Shown here piece by piece: positions 13,552 through 22,458 of a stretch of DNA of 64,000 nt. Made by a program: the position numbers and the translations under genes. Under the pieces are notes generated by a model. The model was not told the DNA's origin. It did not search any database and worked only from the letters and a program-made list of their open reading frames with translations. The DNA lies in contig NZ_SHKM01000001.1 of assembly GCF_004217225.1 (NCBI RefSeq), forward strand, positions 1,464,137-1,528,136, written 5' to 3'. The stretch comes from Azospira oryzae. Its GTDB lineage: Bacteria; Pseudomonadota; Gammaproteobacteria; Burkholderiales; Rhodocyclaceae. Every line of letters starts with the position of its first letter. The first letter of the stretch is position 1.

Positions 13552-13740
13552 ATGGCCGACAATCTGACCGTCGAAGTCACCGCCGACGACCTGCCCCTGC
13601 ACTGCCCCACCCCCAAGGCTCCCCTGTGGAGCCAGCATCCCCGGGTGTTCCTGGACGTGCTGAAGACCGGCGAAGTGACCTGTCCCTACTGCAGCACCCG
13701 CTACGTCTTCAAGGGCGAAGCGCCCAAGGGTCACCACTGA
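13552..13740 (+). CDS. CHCC-type zinc-finger protein
   Basis: 62-residue protein of the zf-CHCC family, homologous to the zinc-binding end of the complex I accessory subunit NDUFS6. Ligands are visible as LHCPTP (Cys), SQHPRV (His) and CPYCSTRY (two Cys). The C-terminus YVFKGEAPKGHH is typical. It sits 26 bases after ilvE and before waaF. In bacteria the family has no settled role. Confidence 0.93.
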   Translation: MADNLTVEVTADDLPLHCPTPKAPLWSQHPRVFLDVLKTGEVTCPYCSTRYVFKGEAPKGHH

Positions 13741-13768
13741 CCCCGTGCCGTTTCATGGAGGAGAGGCG

Positions 13769-14776
13769 ATGACCTTGCGTCGCGGGCTCATCGTCGCCCC
13801 CTCCTGGATCGGCGACGCCGTCCTCGCCCAGCCCCTGTTCCAGCGCCTGCAGGAACGCCACCCGGGGCTGGTGCTCGATGCCCTGGCGCCCCGCTGGGTG
13901 GCGCCGGTGCTCTCCCGCATGGACGAGATCGGGGAAGTCCTGGACAACCCCTTCGCCCACGGCGAACTCAATCTCAAGGCCCGCTGGGCCCTCGGCCGCC
14001 AGCTGGCGGCCCGGGGCTACGACGCCGCCTGGGTCCTGCCCAATTCCCTCAAATCCGCCCTGGTCACCGCCTTCGCCGGCATTCCGCTGCGTGTCGGCTT
14101 CACCGGCGAGGCCCGCTACGGCCTGCTCAACTGCCGCCACACCCTGGACAAAAGCGCCACGCCCCTGATGGTGGAACGCTTCGCCCAACTGGCAGAAGCC
14201 CCCGGCCGGCAGCCGCCCCGACCCATTGCCCCGCCTCGCCTGCACTCCCGGGAGGCAGACCAGGTGCGGACCCTGGCGGCCCTGGGCCTGGAACGCCCGT
14301 CCCGCCTGCTTGTCTGCTGCCCCGGTGCCGAGTACGGCCCCGCCAAACGCTGGCCCGAGGCCCACTACGCCAGCCTGGCCCGGGCCGCCGCCGCCCAGGG
14401 CTGGACCGTCTGGCTGCTGGGCTCCCACAAGGATGGGCCGGTGGGCGAAAACATCGCCCAGGCCGCCGACGGCTGCGCCCGCAACCTGTGCGGCGCCACC
14501 AGCCTGGACCAGGCCATCGACCTGCTGGCCCTGGCCGACCACGTGGTCTGCAACGATTCCGGCCTGATGCACGTGGCCGCTGCTCTGGGGCGCAGCCTCA
14601 CCGCCCTCTACGGCTCCTCCTCCCCCGGCTTCACGCCGCCCCTCAGCGAGCGGGCCACGGTGCTGCAGCTGGGCCTGGAATGCAGCCCCTGTTTCAAACG
14701 GGAGTGCCCCCTGGGGCACTTCAAATGCCTGCAGGACCTGGAACCTCTCCGGGTCCTGGACACCCTCCCCCGCTGA
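13769..14776 (+). CDS. waaF: ADP-heptose:LPS heptosyltransferase II
   Basis: GT9 glycosyltransferase adding the second heptose to the LPS inner core on the cytoplasmic face of the inner membrane. 335 residues: N-terminal APSWIGDAVLAQPLFQRL, the nucleotide-sugar site PGAEYGPAKRWPEAHYA, LGSHKDGPVGE, and the C-terminal CNDSGLMHVAAALGR with LYGSSSPGFTPPLS. The ATG at 13769 is chosen over the upstream ATG at 13745 because GGAGGAGA lies just before it. Follows the zinc-finger gene by 28 bases. Confidence 0.95.
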   Translation: MTLRRGLIVAPSWIGDAVLAQPLFQRLQERHPGLVLDALAPRWVAPVLSRMDEIGEVLDNPFAHGELNLKARWALGRQLAARGYDAAWVLPNSLKSALVTAFAGIPLRVGFTGEARYGLLNCRHTLDKSATPLMVERFAQLAEAPGRQPPRPIAPPRLHSREADQVRTLAALGLERPSRLLVCCPGAEYGPAKRWPEAHYASLARAAAAQGWTVWLLGSHKDGPVGENIAQAADGCARNLCGATSLDQAIDLLALADHVVCNDSGLMHVAAALGRSLTALYGSSSPGFTPPLSERATVLQLGLECSPCFKRECPLGHFKCLQDLEPLRVLDTLPR

Positions 14777-14791
14777 CCGCCGGAGTCCCCC

Positions 14792-15229
14792 ATGCCGACA
14801 CCGCCCTTCCCCCGCCCTGAAGATGCCGAAAACGCCTTCTACGAGGCCCTGGAGAAGGGTGATCTGGAGGCCATGATGGCCATCTGGGCCGACGACGAGG
14901 ACGTCGTCTGCATCCATCCCGACGGCCAGCGCCTGTGCGGCCACGCCCAGATCCGCCACGGCTGGCAGAGCCTCTTCGCCAGCGCTCCCCGGCTCACCGT
15001 GCGCATCGGCGAGCGGGTCGCCTGGCTCGGCGGCATGCTGGCGGTGCACAGCCTGCAGGAAACCTTTTTCGCCGAAGGGGACCCGGAACCCCGGGGCCCG
15101 GTGCTGGTGACCAACGTCTTCATCCGCGGCAGCGACGGCTGGCGCCTGCTCTCCCACCACGCCTCCCCCGGCGCCGAAGAGGGCAACGGCGACAGCGACG
15201 GGGACGCCCAGCCCCGGGTCCTGCACTGA
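14792..15229 (+). CDS. SnoaL/NTF2-like (DUF4440-type) protein
   Basis: 145 residues with the NTF2-like cone fold pattern: helix FYEALEKGDLEAMMAIWADDEDVVCIHPDGQ, then GHAQIRHGWQSLF, and beta strands ending in GWRLLSHHASPG. Family members bind or convert small hydrophobic molecules or simply dimerise, so the substrate cannot be predicted. The last 15-20 residues are acidic and look disordered. It starts 16 bases after waaF, and its TGA overlaps the following ATG by one base (TGATG), so it is coupled to the YheT-type hydrolase. Confidence 0.85.
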   Translation: MPTPPFPRPEDAENAFYEALEKGDLEAMMAIWADDEDVVCIHPDGQRLCGHAQIRHGWQSLFASAPRLTVRIGERVAWLGGMLAVHSLQETFFAEGDPEPRGPVLVTNVFIRGSDGWRLLSHHASPGAEEGNGDSDGDAQPRVLH

Positions 15230-16221
15230 TGGCCCATCCGCCGGCCTACACCCCGCCGGGGTGGCTGCCCGGCGGCCACCTGCAGACCATCTACCCCCTG
15301 CTGATCCGGCCGGCGCCCCCGGCCTACGTGCGGGAGCGCTGGGAAACGCCGGATGGCGACTTCATCGACCTGGACTGGCTGGACCCGGACCGGGAGGCCC
15401 CGCCCCTGGCCCATCCGCCCTGCCGGCGGCCCCTGCTGGTGCTGTTCCACGGCCTGGAGGGCAGTTCCCGCAGCCACTACGCCACCGCCCTCATGGCCGC
15501 CGCCGCCGAGGCCGGCTGGGGCGGCGTGGTGCCCCACTTCCGCGGCTGCTCCGGCGAACTGAACCGTCTGCCCCGGGCCTACCATTCCGGCGACTCCGCC
15601 GAAATCGACTGGATCCTGCACCGCCTCCGGCAGCGCTTCCCCGAACGGCCCCTGTTCGCCGCCGGCGTTTCCCTCGGCGGCAACGCCCTGCTTAAGTGGC
15701 TGGGGGAACAGGAATTCCAGGCCACCCGGGTGGTGGAGGCCGCCGCCGCGGTGTGCCCGCCCCTGGACCTGACCGTCTGCGGCGACGCCCTGGGCCGGGG
15801 CTTCAACCGGGTCTACAGCGCCCATTTCCTCGGCACCCTGAAACGGGGGGCGGAGGCCCGCCTGCGGCGCTTCCCCGACCTCTTCGACCCGCGCCCCATG
15901 CGCCGGGCCCGCAGCCTGCGGGCCTTCGACGATGCGGTGACGGCGCCCCTGCACGGCTTCGCCGGGGTGGACGACTACTGGCGGCGGGCTTCCAGCAAGC
16001 CCCTGCTGCAGGGCATCCGGGTGCCCGCCCTGGTGCTCAATCCGCGCAACGACCCCTTCCTGCCGGCCCATGCCCTGCCCACCCCTACTCAGGTATCATT
16101 GCAGGTCCGGCTGGAGCAACCGGCCCACGGCGGTCACGTGGGCTTCGTCCGGGGCGGCCTGCCGGGCCGCCTGGACTGGCTGCCCCGGCGTCTGCTGCAC
16201 TTTTTCCGGCAACACTGCTGA
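15229..16221 (+). CDS. YheT-family alpha/beta hydrolase
   Basis: 330-residue alpha/beta hydrolase. The family entry sequence PPGWLPGGHLQTIYP is present, then the oxyanion region LFHGLEGSSRSHYA, the nucleophile elbow GVSLGGNALLKWLG, the acid in NPRNDPFLP and the histidine in GGHVGFV. E. coli YheT and relatives are esterase-like with unsettled substrates. The start ATG overlaps the preceding stop by one base. Next gene begins about 60 bases on. Confidence 0.92.
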   Translation: MAHPPAYTPPGWLPGGHLQTIYPLLIRPAPPAYVRERWETPDGDFIDLDWLDPDREAPPLAHPPCRRPLLVLFHGLEGSSRSHYATALMAAAAEAGWGGVVPHFRGCSGELNRLPRAYHSGDSAEIDWILHRLRQRFPERPLFAAGVSLGGNALLKWLGEQEFQATRVVEAAAAVCPPLDLTVCGDALGRGFNRVYSAHFLGTLKRGAEARLRRFPDLFDPRPMRRARSLRAFDDAVTAPLHGFAGVDDYWRRASSKPLLQGIRVPALVLNPRNDPFLPAHALPTPTQVSLQVRLEQPAHGGHVGFVRGGLPGRLDWLPRRLLHFFRQHC

Positions 16222-16282
16222 CGCCGCCACCAGGTGCTGCCACCCGAAAATTCGCCCGAACATAAAAACACGAGTCCGATTC

Positions 16283-17677
16283 ATGAACGCCTCCGTCCAG
16301 ATTCCCGCCCTGCCCCCCGAAATCTTCAAGGCCTACGACATCCGCGGCATCGTCGGCAAAAGCCTCACCGCCGACGTGGTGCGCGCCATCGGCCACGGCC
16401 TCGGCAGCCTGGCCCGGGAGCGGCAGCAGACGGCCATCGCCATCGGCCGCGACGGCCGCCTCTCCGGCCCGGAGCTGGCCGGGGCCCTGGCCGACGGCAT
16501 CCGCACCGCCGGGGTGGACGTGATCGACATCGGCTGCGTGCCCACCCCGGTCACCTATTTCGCCGCCCACCACCTGGGCTGCCACTCCTGCGTCTCCGTC
16601 ACCGGCAGCCACAATCCGCCGGACTACAACGGCCTGAAAATGGTCATCGGCGGCGAAACCCTGGCCGGCGAGGCGATCCAGGCCTTAAAGCGCCGCATCG
16701 AAGCCGGCGACCTGGCCCGGGGCGAAGGCAAGCTGACCCAGGCCGACGTCAAGGCCGCCTACGTGGAACGCATCCTGGCCGACGTCAAGCTGGCCCGCCC
16801 CATGAAGATCGTCATGGATTGCGGCAACGGCGTCGCCGGCGCCGTGGCGCCCGAGCTGTTCAAAAAACTCGGCTGTGACATCGTGCCCCTCTTCTGCGAG
16901 GTGGACGGCAACTTCCCCAATCACCACCCGGACCCCTCCAAGCCGGAGAATCTGGCCGACGTCATCCGCGCCCTGAAGGAGACCGACGCCGAGATCGGCA
17001 TCGCCTTCGACGGCGACGGCGACCGCCTGGGGGTGGTGACCAAGGACGGCGAAGTGATCTTCCCCGACCGCCAGCTGATGCTGTTCGCCGCCGACGTGCT
17101 GTCCCGCGTCCCCGGCGGCGAGATCGTCTACGACGTCAAATGCACCCGCCTGCTGGCCCCCTGGATCCGGGAACACGGCGGCAAGCCGGTGATGTGGCAG
17201 ACCGGCCACGCCCTGATCAAGAAAAAGCTGAAGGAATCCGGCGCCCCCCTGGCCGGCGAAATGAGCGGCCACGTTTTCTTCAAGGAGCGCTGGTTCGGCT
17301 TCGACGACGGCCTCTACACCGGCGCCCGCCTGCTGGAAATCCTGGCCCGGGCCGCCGACGCCAACCCGGTGCTGAAGAGCCTGCCCAACGCCACCTCCAC
17401 CCCGGAGCTGAACATCAAGATGGCCGAAGGCGAACCCTTCGCTCTGCTGGACAAGCTCAAGGCCGGCGCCAAGTTCGAGGCCGCCCGGGAGATCATCACC
17501 ATCGACGGCCTGCGGGTGGAGTACGCCGACGGCTTCGGCCTGGCCCGTCCCTCCAATACCACGCCGGTGGTGGTGCTGCGCTTCGAGGCCGACAACGCCG
17601 AGGCACTGGCCCGCATCCAGGCCGACTTCCGCCGCGAACTGGCCGCCGCCTGGCCCGGCCTGACCCTGCCCTTCTGA
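16283..17677 (+). CDS. Phosphomannomutase/phosphoglucomutase
   Basis: 464-residue alpha-D-phosphohexomutase (AlgC/ManB type) that interconverts hexose 6- and 1-phosphates for nucleotide-sugar and polysaccharide supply. It has FKAYDIRGIVG at the N-terminus, the phosphoserine loop TGSHNPPDYNG, the metal site DGDGDRLG, the sugar loop GEMSGHVFFKE and the phosphate-binding RPSNTTPVVVLRFE. The ATG at 16283 matches the family start; upstream the frame only overlaps the hydrolase gene. With waaF just upstream this makes a small envelope-sugar group. Confidence 0.95.
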   Translation: MNASVQIPALPPEIFKAYDIRGIVGKSLTADVVRAIGHGLGSLARERQQTAIAIGRDGRLSGPELAGALADGIRTAGVDVIDIGCVPTPVTYFAAHHLGCHSCVSVTGSHNPPDYNGLKMVIGGETLAGEAIQALKRRIEAGDLARGEGKLTQADVKAAYVERILADVKLARPMKIVMDCGNGVAGAVAPELFKKLGCDIVPLFCEVDGNFPNHHPDPSKPENLADVIRALKETDAEIGIAFDGDGDRLGVVTKDGEVIFPDRQLMLFAADVLSRVPGGEIVYDVKCTRLLAPWIREHGGKPVMWQTGHALIKKKLKESGAPLAGEMSGHVFFKERWFGFDDGLYTGARLLEILARAADANPVLKSLPNATSTPELNIKMAEGEPFALLDKLKAGAKFEAAREIITIDGLRVEYADGFGLARPSNTTPVVVLRFEADNAEALARIQADFRRELAAAWPGLTLPF

Positions 17678-17687
17678 CCCGACCGCC

Positions 17688-18932
17688 ATGATCCTGCCCC
17701 TGGACGCCGACATCTTCCTGGCCCGCCAGCCCATCCTGGACCGGGAGCAGAAGCTCGTCGCCTACGAACTGCTGTTCCGCAGCAGCGGCGTGGACCGGGC
17801 CGCCGTGGCCGACGGCCGCCTGGCCACGGCCCGGGTGGTGGCCAATGCCTTCGGCGAAATGTCCCTGGGGGACGTGCTGGGGCCCTACAAGGCCTACATC
17901 AACGCCACCCCGGACTTCGTCCTCGGTCCCGAGGTGGAAATCCTGCCCGGCGCCAGCGTGGTCCTGGAACTGCCCGCCGACACGCCCGCGGACGAGGCCC
18001 TGCTGGCCCGCTGCCGCGAGCTGAAGCAGCAGGGCTTCACCTTCGCCCTGGGCGGCGTCGCCGAGTTCGCGGAAATCAACCTGCCCCTGCTGCCGGAAGC
18101 GGAAATCCTCAAGGTGGACCACCAGCTGCTGGACAACCACCAGCTGTTCCTCCTGGCCTGCAAGCTGCGCCCCCTGCAGAAGAAGCTGCTGGCGGAAAAG
18201 ATCGAAAACCAGAGCCAGATGGAGCATTGCTTCGATCTGGGCTTTGAATATTTCCAGGGCTACTACTTCGCCCGCCCCACCCTCATCTCCGGCAAGAAGC
18301 TGACCCATTCGGCCATGACGGTGATGCGCCTGCTCGACCTGATCCTCAAGGACGCGGACACCGCCGCCCTGGAACGTTCCTTCAAGGGCGAGCCGGGCCT
18401 CACCCTGAACCTGCTGCGCCTCACCAACTCCTGCGCCAGCGGCCTGGCGGTGCGCATCGCCTCGGTGCGCCACGCCATCACCATCCTCGGCCGCAACCAG
18501 CTGCAACGCTGGCTGCAATTGCTGCTCTACGCCGATCCGGAAGGCGGCGAGGTGGGCCCCCTGCTGCAGCTGGCCGCCACCCGGGGCCGCTTCCTGGAAC
18601 TGGTGACCCAGAAATTCCTGCCCCGGCAAAAAGACCTGCCGGACCGGGCCTTCATGGTCGGCATTCTCTCCCTGCTGCCCGCCGTCATCGGCCAGCCCAT
18701 CGCCGACATCATCACGCCCCTGCCCCTGCCGCCGGACGTGAAGCAGGCCCTGATCGAATACAAGGGCGACCTGGGCCGCCTGCTGGCCCTGGCCGAGCAG
18801 CTGGAGAAAGCCGACGGCGACGCCACCTTCAACGGTCTCATCGCCGAGATGCCCGGCCTGCGGGGCGCCCTCCTCACCGAATGCCTGGCCCAGGCCATGG
18901 CCTGGGCCAACATGCTGGCCCGCGACAGCTAA
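17688..18932 (+). CDS. Degenerate EAL-HDOD signalling protein, copy 1
   Basis: 414 residues of the YuxH-like architecture: a degenerate EAL domain (about 1-205) and an HDOD domain (about 215-405). EAL-type start FLARQPILDREQKLVAYELLFRS lacks the catalytic EALLR glutamate context, and the metal-binding DDFG position reads LGGVAEF, so c-di-GMP hydrolysis is unlikely. The HDOD part (PGLTLNLLRLTNS, RHAITILGRNQLQRWLQLLLY) resembles HD-type domains without catalytic HD. Such proteins act as signal scaffolds in several proteobacteria. Starts 11 bases after the mutase gene and is followed by a paralogue 6 bases on. Confidence 0.93.
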   Translation: MILPLDADIFLARQPILDREQKLVAYELLFRSSGVDRAAVADGRLATARVVANAFGEMSLGDVLGPYKAYINATPDFVLGPEVEILPGASVVLELPADTPADEALLARCRELKQQGFTFALGGVAEFAEINLPLLPEAEILKVDHQLLDNHQLFLLACKLRPLQKKLLAEKIENQSQMEHCFDLGFEYFQGYYFARPTLISGKKLTHSAMTVMRLLDLILKDADTAALERSFKGEPGLTLNLLRLTNSCASGLAVRIASVRHAITILGRNQLQRWLQLLLYADPEGGEVGPLLQLAATRGRFLELVTQKFLPRQKDLPDRAFMVGILSLLPAVIGQPIADIITPLPLPPDVKQALIEYKGDLGRLLALAEQLEKADGDATFNGLIAEMPGLRGALLTECLAQAMAWANMLARDS

Positions 18933-18937
18933 GCGCC

Positions 18938-20200
18938 ATGGCTCCCGACGCGACCCACACCACGCCCATCTACCTGGGCCGCCAGCCGATCCTGGATGCC
19001 CGGCAGAGCCTCTACGGCTACGAGCTGCTGTTCCGCTCCGGGCCGGCGCCCAACCGGGCCATCGTCGCCAACCACATGGTGGCCACCGCCACGGTCATCA
19101 CCCACGCCTTCACCGAACTGGGCCTGGCCGACGCATTGGGGGAACAGAAAGCCTTCATCAACGTGGACGGCGACTTCCTCCTCAGCGAGGCGGTGGAGCT
19201 GCTGCCGAAGGACAAGGTGGTGCTGGAAATCCTGGAGACGGTGGAGGTGACGCCGGAACTCCTCAAGCGCTGCCGGGAGCTGAAGGCCAAGGGCTTCACC
19301 CTGGCCCTGGACGACATCGTCGCCGTCACCCCGGCCATGGAGCCCCTGCTGGACCTGATGGACATCGCCAAGGTGTGCATCTCCGCCGTGTCCGAGGAGG
19401 CCCTGCCCGGCCTGGTGCAGGCCCTGGCCCGGCGCCCCCTGGAACTGCTGGCGGAGCAGGTGGAAAGCCGGGAACAGATGGAACACTGCCGCAACCTCGG
19501 CTTCCATCTCTTCCAGGGCTACTACTTCGCCCACCCCACCATCCTCTCCGGGCGCAAGCTGGGCCAGTCCCGCCTCTCCCTGCTGAAGCTGCTGTCCCAG
19601 GTCCTGGACGATTCGGACACGCCCCAGCTGGAGCAGACCTTCAAGCACGAGCCCGGGCTCTCCATCAACCTGCTGCGCATGGCCAATTCCGCGGCCGTCG
19701 GCGCCCGCACCCGCATCACCTCCCTGCGCCACGCCATCACCCTGCTGGGCCGGCGCCAGCTGCAGCGCTGGCTGCAACTGCTGCTTTATACCGACCCGGC
19801 CGGCAACACCGGCTTCCCGCCCCTGCTGCAACTGGCGGCGACCCGGGCCCGGCTGCTGGAACTGCTGGCGGAAAGCCACATGGCGGCAGACCGGGATTTC
19901 GCCGACCGGGCTTTCATGACCGGCATCCTTTCCCTCACCCCGGCCCTCTTCGCCACGCCCATCGACGAAATCCTGAGCCAGATTTCCACCCTGGCCACGG
20001 ACGTGAAGCAGGCCCTGCTGCGCCACCAGGGCTCCCTGGGGCTGCTGCTGCGCCTCATCGAGGCCCTGGAAAGCGAGGACCTGAGCCAGGTTCCGGCCCT
20101 GGTGGCGCAGCTGCCGGGGCTCTCGCCGGAGCGGGTCAACCTGGCCCAGGCCCAGGCGCTGGCCTGGACCCGGGCCATCGGCCAGGAACAGCAGAACTGA
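18938..20200 (+). CDS. Degenerate EAL-HDOD signalling protein, copy 2
   Basis: 420-residue paralogue of the preceding protein with the same layout: YLGRQPILDARQSLYGYELLFRS, FQGYYFAHPTILSGRKL closing the EAL part, then HDOD (PGLSINLLRMANSAAVGARTRITSLRHAITLLGRRQLQRW). Here the degenerate metal site reads LALDDIVAV, retaining the DD pair that copy 1 has lost, so copy 2 may be closer to the ancestor and copy 1 further decayed. The ATG at 18938 comes 6 bases after the copy 1 stop. The pair probably arose by tandem duplication and is coexpressed. Confidence 0.93.
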   Translation: MAPDATHTTPIYLGRQPILDARQSLYGYELLFRSGPAPNRAIVANHMVATATVITHAFTELGLADALGEQKAFINVDGDFLLSEAVELLPKDKVVLEILETVEVTPELLKRCRELKAKGFTLALDDIVAVTPAMEPLLDLMDIAKVCISAVSEEALPGLVQALARRPLELLAEQVESREQMEHCRNLGFHLFQGYYFAHPTILSGRKLGQSRLSLLKLLSQVLDDSDTPQLEQTFKHEPGLSINLLRMANSAAVGARTRITSLRHAITLLGRRQLQRWLQLLLYTDPAGNTGFPPLLQLAATRARLLELLAESHMAADRDFADRAFMTGILSLTPALFATPIDEILSQISTLATDVKQALLRHQGSLGLLLRLIEALESEDLSQVPALVAQLPGLSPERVNLAQAQALAWTRAIGQEQQN

Positions 20201-20418
20201 TTTTGCGCCGGCCTGCCGGGCCAATTCCGCCTCCCTGCTGGGCTGGCGGCGAAATAAAGAAAGCTGATGGTGCACTGCAAATTGCACCCCTTGCCGGCTT
20301 CATATAAAACGTTGGAAAACCAGGCTCAAAGGTCGCCTCGCGGCGGCCTCCGTCCATCCGGAATCCCCGCTGCACACTGACCATCCGCCGCCCCCGGCGG
20401 ACGAGGAGGAGGCAAGCA

Positions 20419-21357
20419 ATGTTCCAGATTCGCCAAGCTGCCGGCGCCGATCACGACGCCATCCATGCCCTGCTGTCCCTGGCCCACCCGGACGAACCCA
20501 GCCACTGCCGCCAGGTGGAAGACGTGGTGTACGTCGCCGACTCGGACGTGGGCCTGGTCGGCGCCGGAGGCCTCGCCCCCTGCGGCGACGTGGCCCTGCT
20601 CCATTCCCTCATCGTCCGTCCCGGCTTCCGCAAGCAGCGCATCGCCCGCCAGCTCTACCAGCACGTCCTGGACCACGCCTACGGCATGGGCATCCGGGAG
20701 CTGTACACCCTGACCGCCTCCAGCCGCACCTATTTCGAGACCCTGGGCTTCACCCCGGCCCACCGCGACACGGCCCCCGAGTCCCTGCGCCAGGCTCTGC
20801 TGCGGGACGATCCGGACCCGGACCAGACCGCCCTCATGCGCCGCTCCCTGGCCCACGCCCGCAGCGTGCCCAGCACCCCCCACAGCTACCACGGCGTGGA
20901 TCCCACCAGCCAGGCCGGCGACTTCTTCGATTCCGGTTTCTACTGCGCCGAGAGCGTGCTGCTGGCCCTGGCCCGGCACATGGGCCTGGACTCCCCCCTC
21001 ATTCCCGGCATCGCCACCGGCTTCTGCAGCGGCCTCTCCCGCACCTGGGGCACCTGCGGCGCCTACTCGGGCGGCGTGCTGGCCCTCAATCTGGCCCTGG
21101 GCCGCAGCGACCCGCGGGAACCGGTGACCGCCAACTACGACGCCATCCAGCGCTTCACCGACGAATTCCGCGCCACCTGCGGCGGCGGCCATTGCAGCGA
21201 ACTCCTCGGCTGCGACCTGCAGACCCAGGAAGGACGCCAGGTGTACCGGGAAAACCACCTGCACGCCCAGTGCCGGGAATACGTGGTCATCGCCACCCGT
21301 CTGGCCCGGGAAATCCTGGACCAGCAGAACGGCGACGAACGCCTGCCCAATCTCTGA
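20419..21357 (+). CDS. GNAT acetyltransferase fused to C_GCAxxG_C_C domain
   Basis: 312 residues. The N-terminal half (1-140) is a GNAT domain of the ArsN2-like type (FQIRQAAGADHDAIHALL, HSLIVRPGFRKQRIARQLYQHV, ELYTLTASSRTYFETLGF); the usual glycine of the acetyl-CoA loop is arginine in RKQRIA. The C-terminal half (about 165-305) is a C_GCAxxG_C_C redox-type domain: FYCAESVLLAL, GFCSGLSRTWGTCGAYSGGVLAL, then TCGGGHCSELLGCDL and a late QCREYV cysteine. The latter domain is found in putative disulfide or metal-redox proteins. AGGAGGAGG precedes the ATG. An imperfect dyad GGTGCA-N8-TGCACC at 20269-20288 lies upstream. Function unknown; arsenic or thiol stress is a guess. Confidence 0.88.
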   Translation: MFQIRQAAGADHDAIHALLSLAHPDEPSHCRQVEDVVYVADSDVGLVGAGGLAPCGDVALLHSLIVRPGFRKQRIARQLYQHVLDHAYGMGIRELYTLTASSRTYFETLGFTPAHRDTAPESLRQALLRDDPDPDQTALMRRSLAHARSVPSTPHSYHGVDPTSQAGDFFDSGFYCAESVLLALARHMGLDSPLIPGIATGFCSGLSRTWGTCGAYSGGVLALNLALGRSDPREPVTANYDAIQRFTDEFRATCGGGHCSELLGCDLQTQEGRQVYRENHLHAQCREYVVIATRLAREILDQQNGDERLPNL

Positions 21358-21411
21358 GACGGGGGCTTGCTCCCCGGGCCGTGCGCCCCAAGCGGCGACG
21401 CAGGAATCCCT

Positions 21412-21915
21412 TCAGCCGGCGCTGCGCCGGCGCAGCCAGTCGGCCACCGCCAGACCGGTGCCGTAATCCCAGGGTTTCAGCTTTTCCGGCGCGATCAGAC
21501 GGACTTCCGCCAGCTCCTCGTTGAGGCAGATTTCCCCTTGGGCCGGCACGTGGAAGGCCATGATCACCTCGTTCTTGCGGGCAAAGGGATAAGTGCCGAT
21601 GAGCTGGGCACCCACCGCCACCAGCCCCAGTTCCTCCCCCACCTCCCGGCAGGCGGCCTCGGCCGGCGCCTCGTCCCGCTCCAGGAAGCCCGTCACCAGG
21701 CCGAACTGGCCTTCGGCCCAGGCCGCGTTGCGGGCCAGGATGACGCTGCCCTGCCACTCCACCAGGGCCGCCACCACCGGCACCGGATTGCCCCAGAAGA
21801 CGTGGCCGCAGCTCGCGTCGTCGCAGACCTGGCGCGGCGCGCCGCCGATCTCGCGCCAGCTCAGGGTGCCGGCGCAGCAGGGACAGAAACGGTAGGGGGA
21901 AGACAGCTCCGACAT
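21412..21915 (-). CDS. Zinc-ribbon NUDIX hydrolase
   Basis: 167 residues with an N-terminal four-cysteine zinc ribbon (FCPCC ... VCDDASCGH) and a NUDIX domain whose box runs from GFLERDEAP to REVGEELGL with correct spacing. This order resembles NudC-type NADH pyrophosphatases and ADP-ribose pyrophosphatase relatives, but the protein is shorter than NudC (about 257) and the SQPWPFPxS NudC signature is absent, so the substrate is uncertain. Its ATG overlaps the stop of the upstream gene by one base (TGATG), so it is coupled to the small secreted protein. Confidence 0.9.
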   Translation of the reverse strand: MSELSSPYRFCPCCAGTLSWREIGGAPRQVCDDASCGHVFWGNPVPVVAALVEWQGSVILARNAAWAEGQFGLVTGFLERDEAPAEAACREVGEELGLVAVGAQLIGTYPFARKNEVIMAFHVPAQGEICLNEELAEVRLIAPEKLKPWDYGTGLAVADWLRRRSAG

Positions 21916-22226
21916 CAGCGGGCCTTGGGGTTGAGGGAGCCCCGGTTGTAGTCCTTGTCGCCGGGCATCAGCATCTTGCTGCCCGGCACCCAGCCACCCT
22001 GGGCCTCAATGGGGCGAACCTGGTTTTCCGGGTACTGCTCGGCCCGCTTCCTGGCCTCGGCGGCCTTGGCCCCGTCCACGAATTCCCACTTGCCCGTGGG
22101 GTAGAGACGCACCTTGTCGCCGGCGGCGGTGGTGGCCTCCACCGGCGTGCGGTCCAGGTTGTCGGCGGCCAGGGCCGGGGCCAGGGAAGACAGGGCCAGG
22201 AGGGAAGAGAGCAGCAGGATGCGCAT
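21915..22226 (-). CDS. Small secreted conserved protein, unknown
   Basis: 103 residues with a signal peptide (MRILLLSSLLALSSLAPALAA) and a short mature part. It includes GDKVRLYPTGKWEFVDG, a small beta hairpin seen in several SH3-like or DUF-type periplasmic proteins, then a charged helix (AAEARKRAEQYPEN) and MLMPGDKDYNRGSLNPKAR, which looks conserved. No catalytic residues are apparent. Cotranscribed with and overlapping the NUDIX gene downstream. The ATG at 22226 starts the signal peptide. Confidence 0.75.
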   Translation of the reverse strand: MRILLLSSLLALSSLAPALAADNLDRTPVEATTAAGDKVRLYPTGKWEFVDGAKAAEARKRAEQYPENQVRPIEAQGGWVPGSKMLMPGDKDYNRGSLNPKAR

Positions 22227-22374
22227 GATGTCGGCAAGCGGAAAAGGGAAAACCGCAGGATAGCACTGCTGGCGCCGCCGGCCCACGGCCGGGAACGGTG
22301 GCCGGCCTGCCGCAGGGGCACCCCGGAAGGCAGGAACGGTGCGCCTCTCCGGCCTGGCCGGCCCGGGAAGCTTG

Positions 22375-22390
22375 TGTAGCTTTTGCTACA
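22375..22390. promoter_or_regulatory. Inverted repeat, candidate operator
   Basis: TGTAGCTTTTGCTACA is an exact 6-4-6 inverted repeat about 70 bases before the DUF4242 gene. Half-site spacing is of the kind bound by Crp/Fnr-family dimers, although the half-site is not the FNR TTGAT. A Crp/Fnr gene closes this cluster. Confidence 0.5.
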
Positions 22391-22458
22391 GAGGTGCCGC
22401 CGGCAACGGCCTAAGCTCCGCCCCACTACATCCCGTAGTCACCGCCAAGGAGCCGACC

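Noticed and set aside
20269-20288. Dyad GGTGCA-N8-TGCACC before the GNAT fusion
   Set aside because: Arms are short and the position relative to a promoter is unclear; kept only as a note on that gene.
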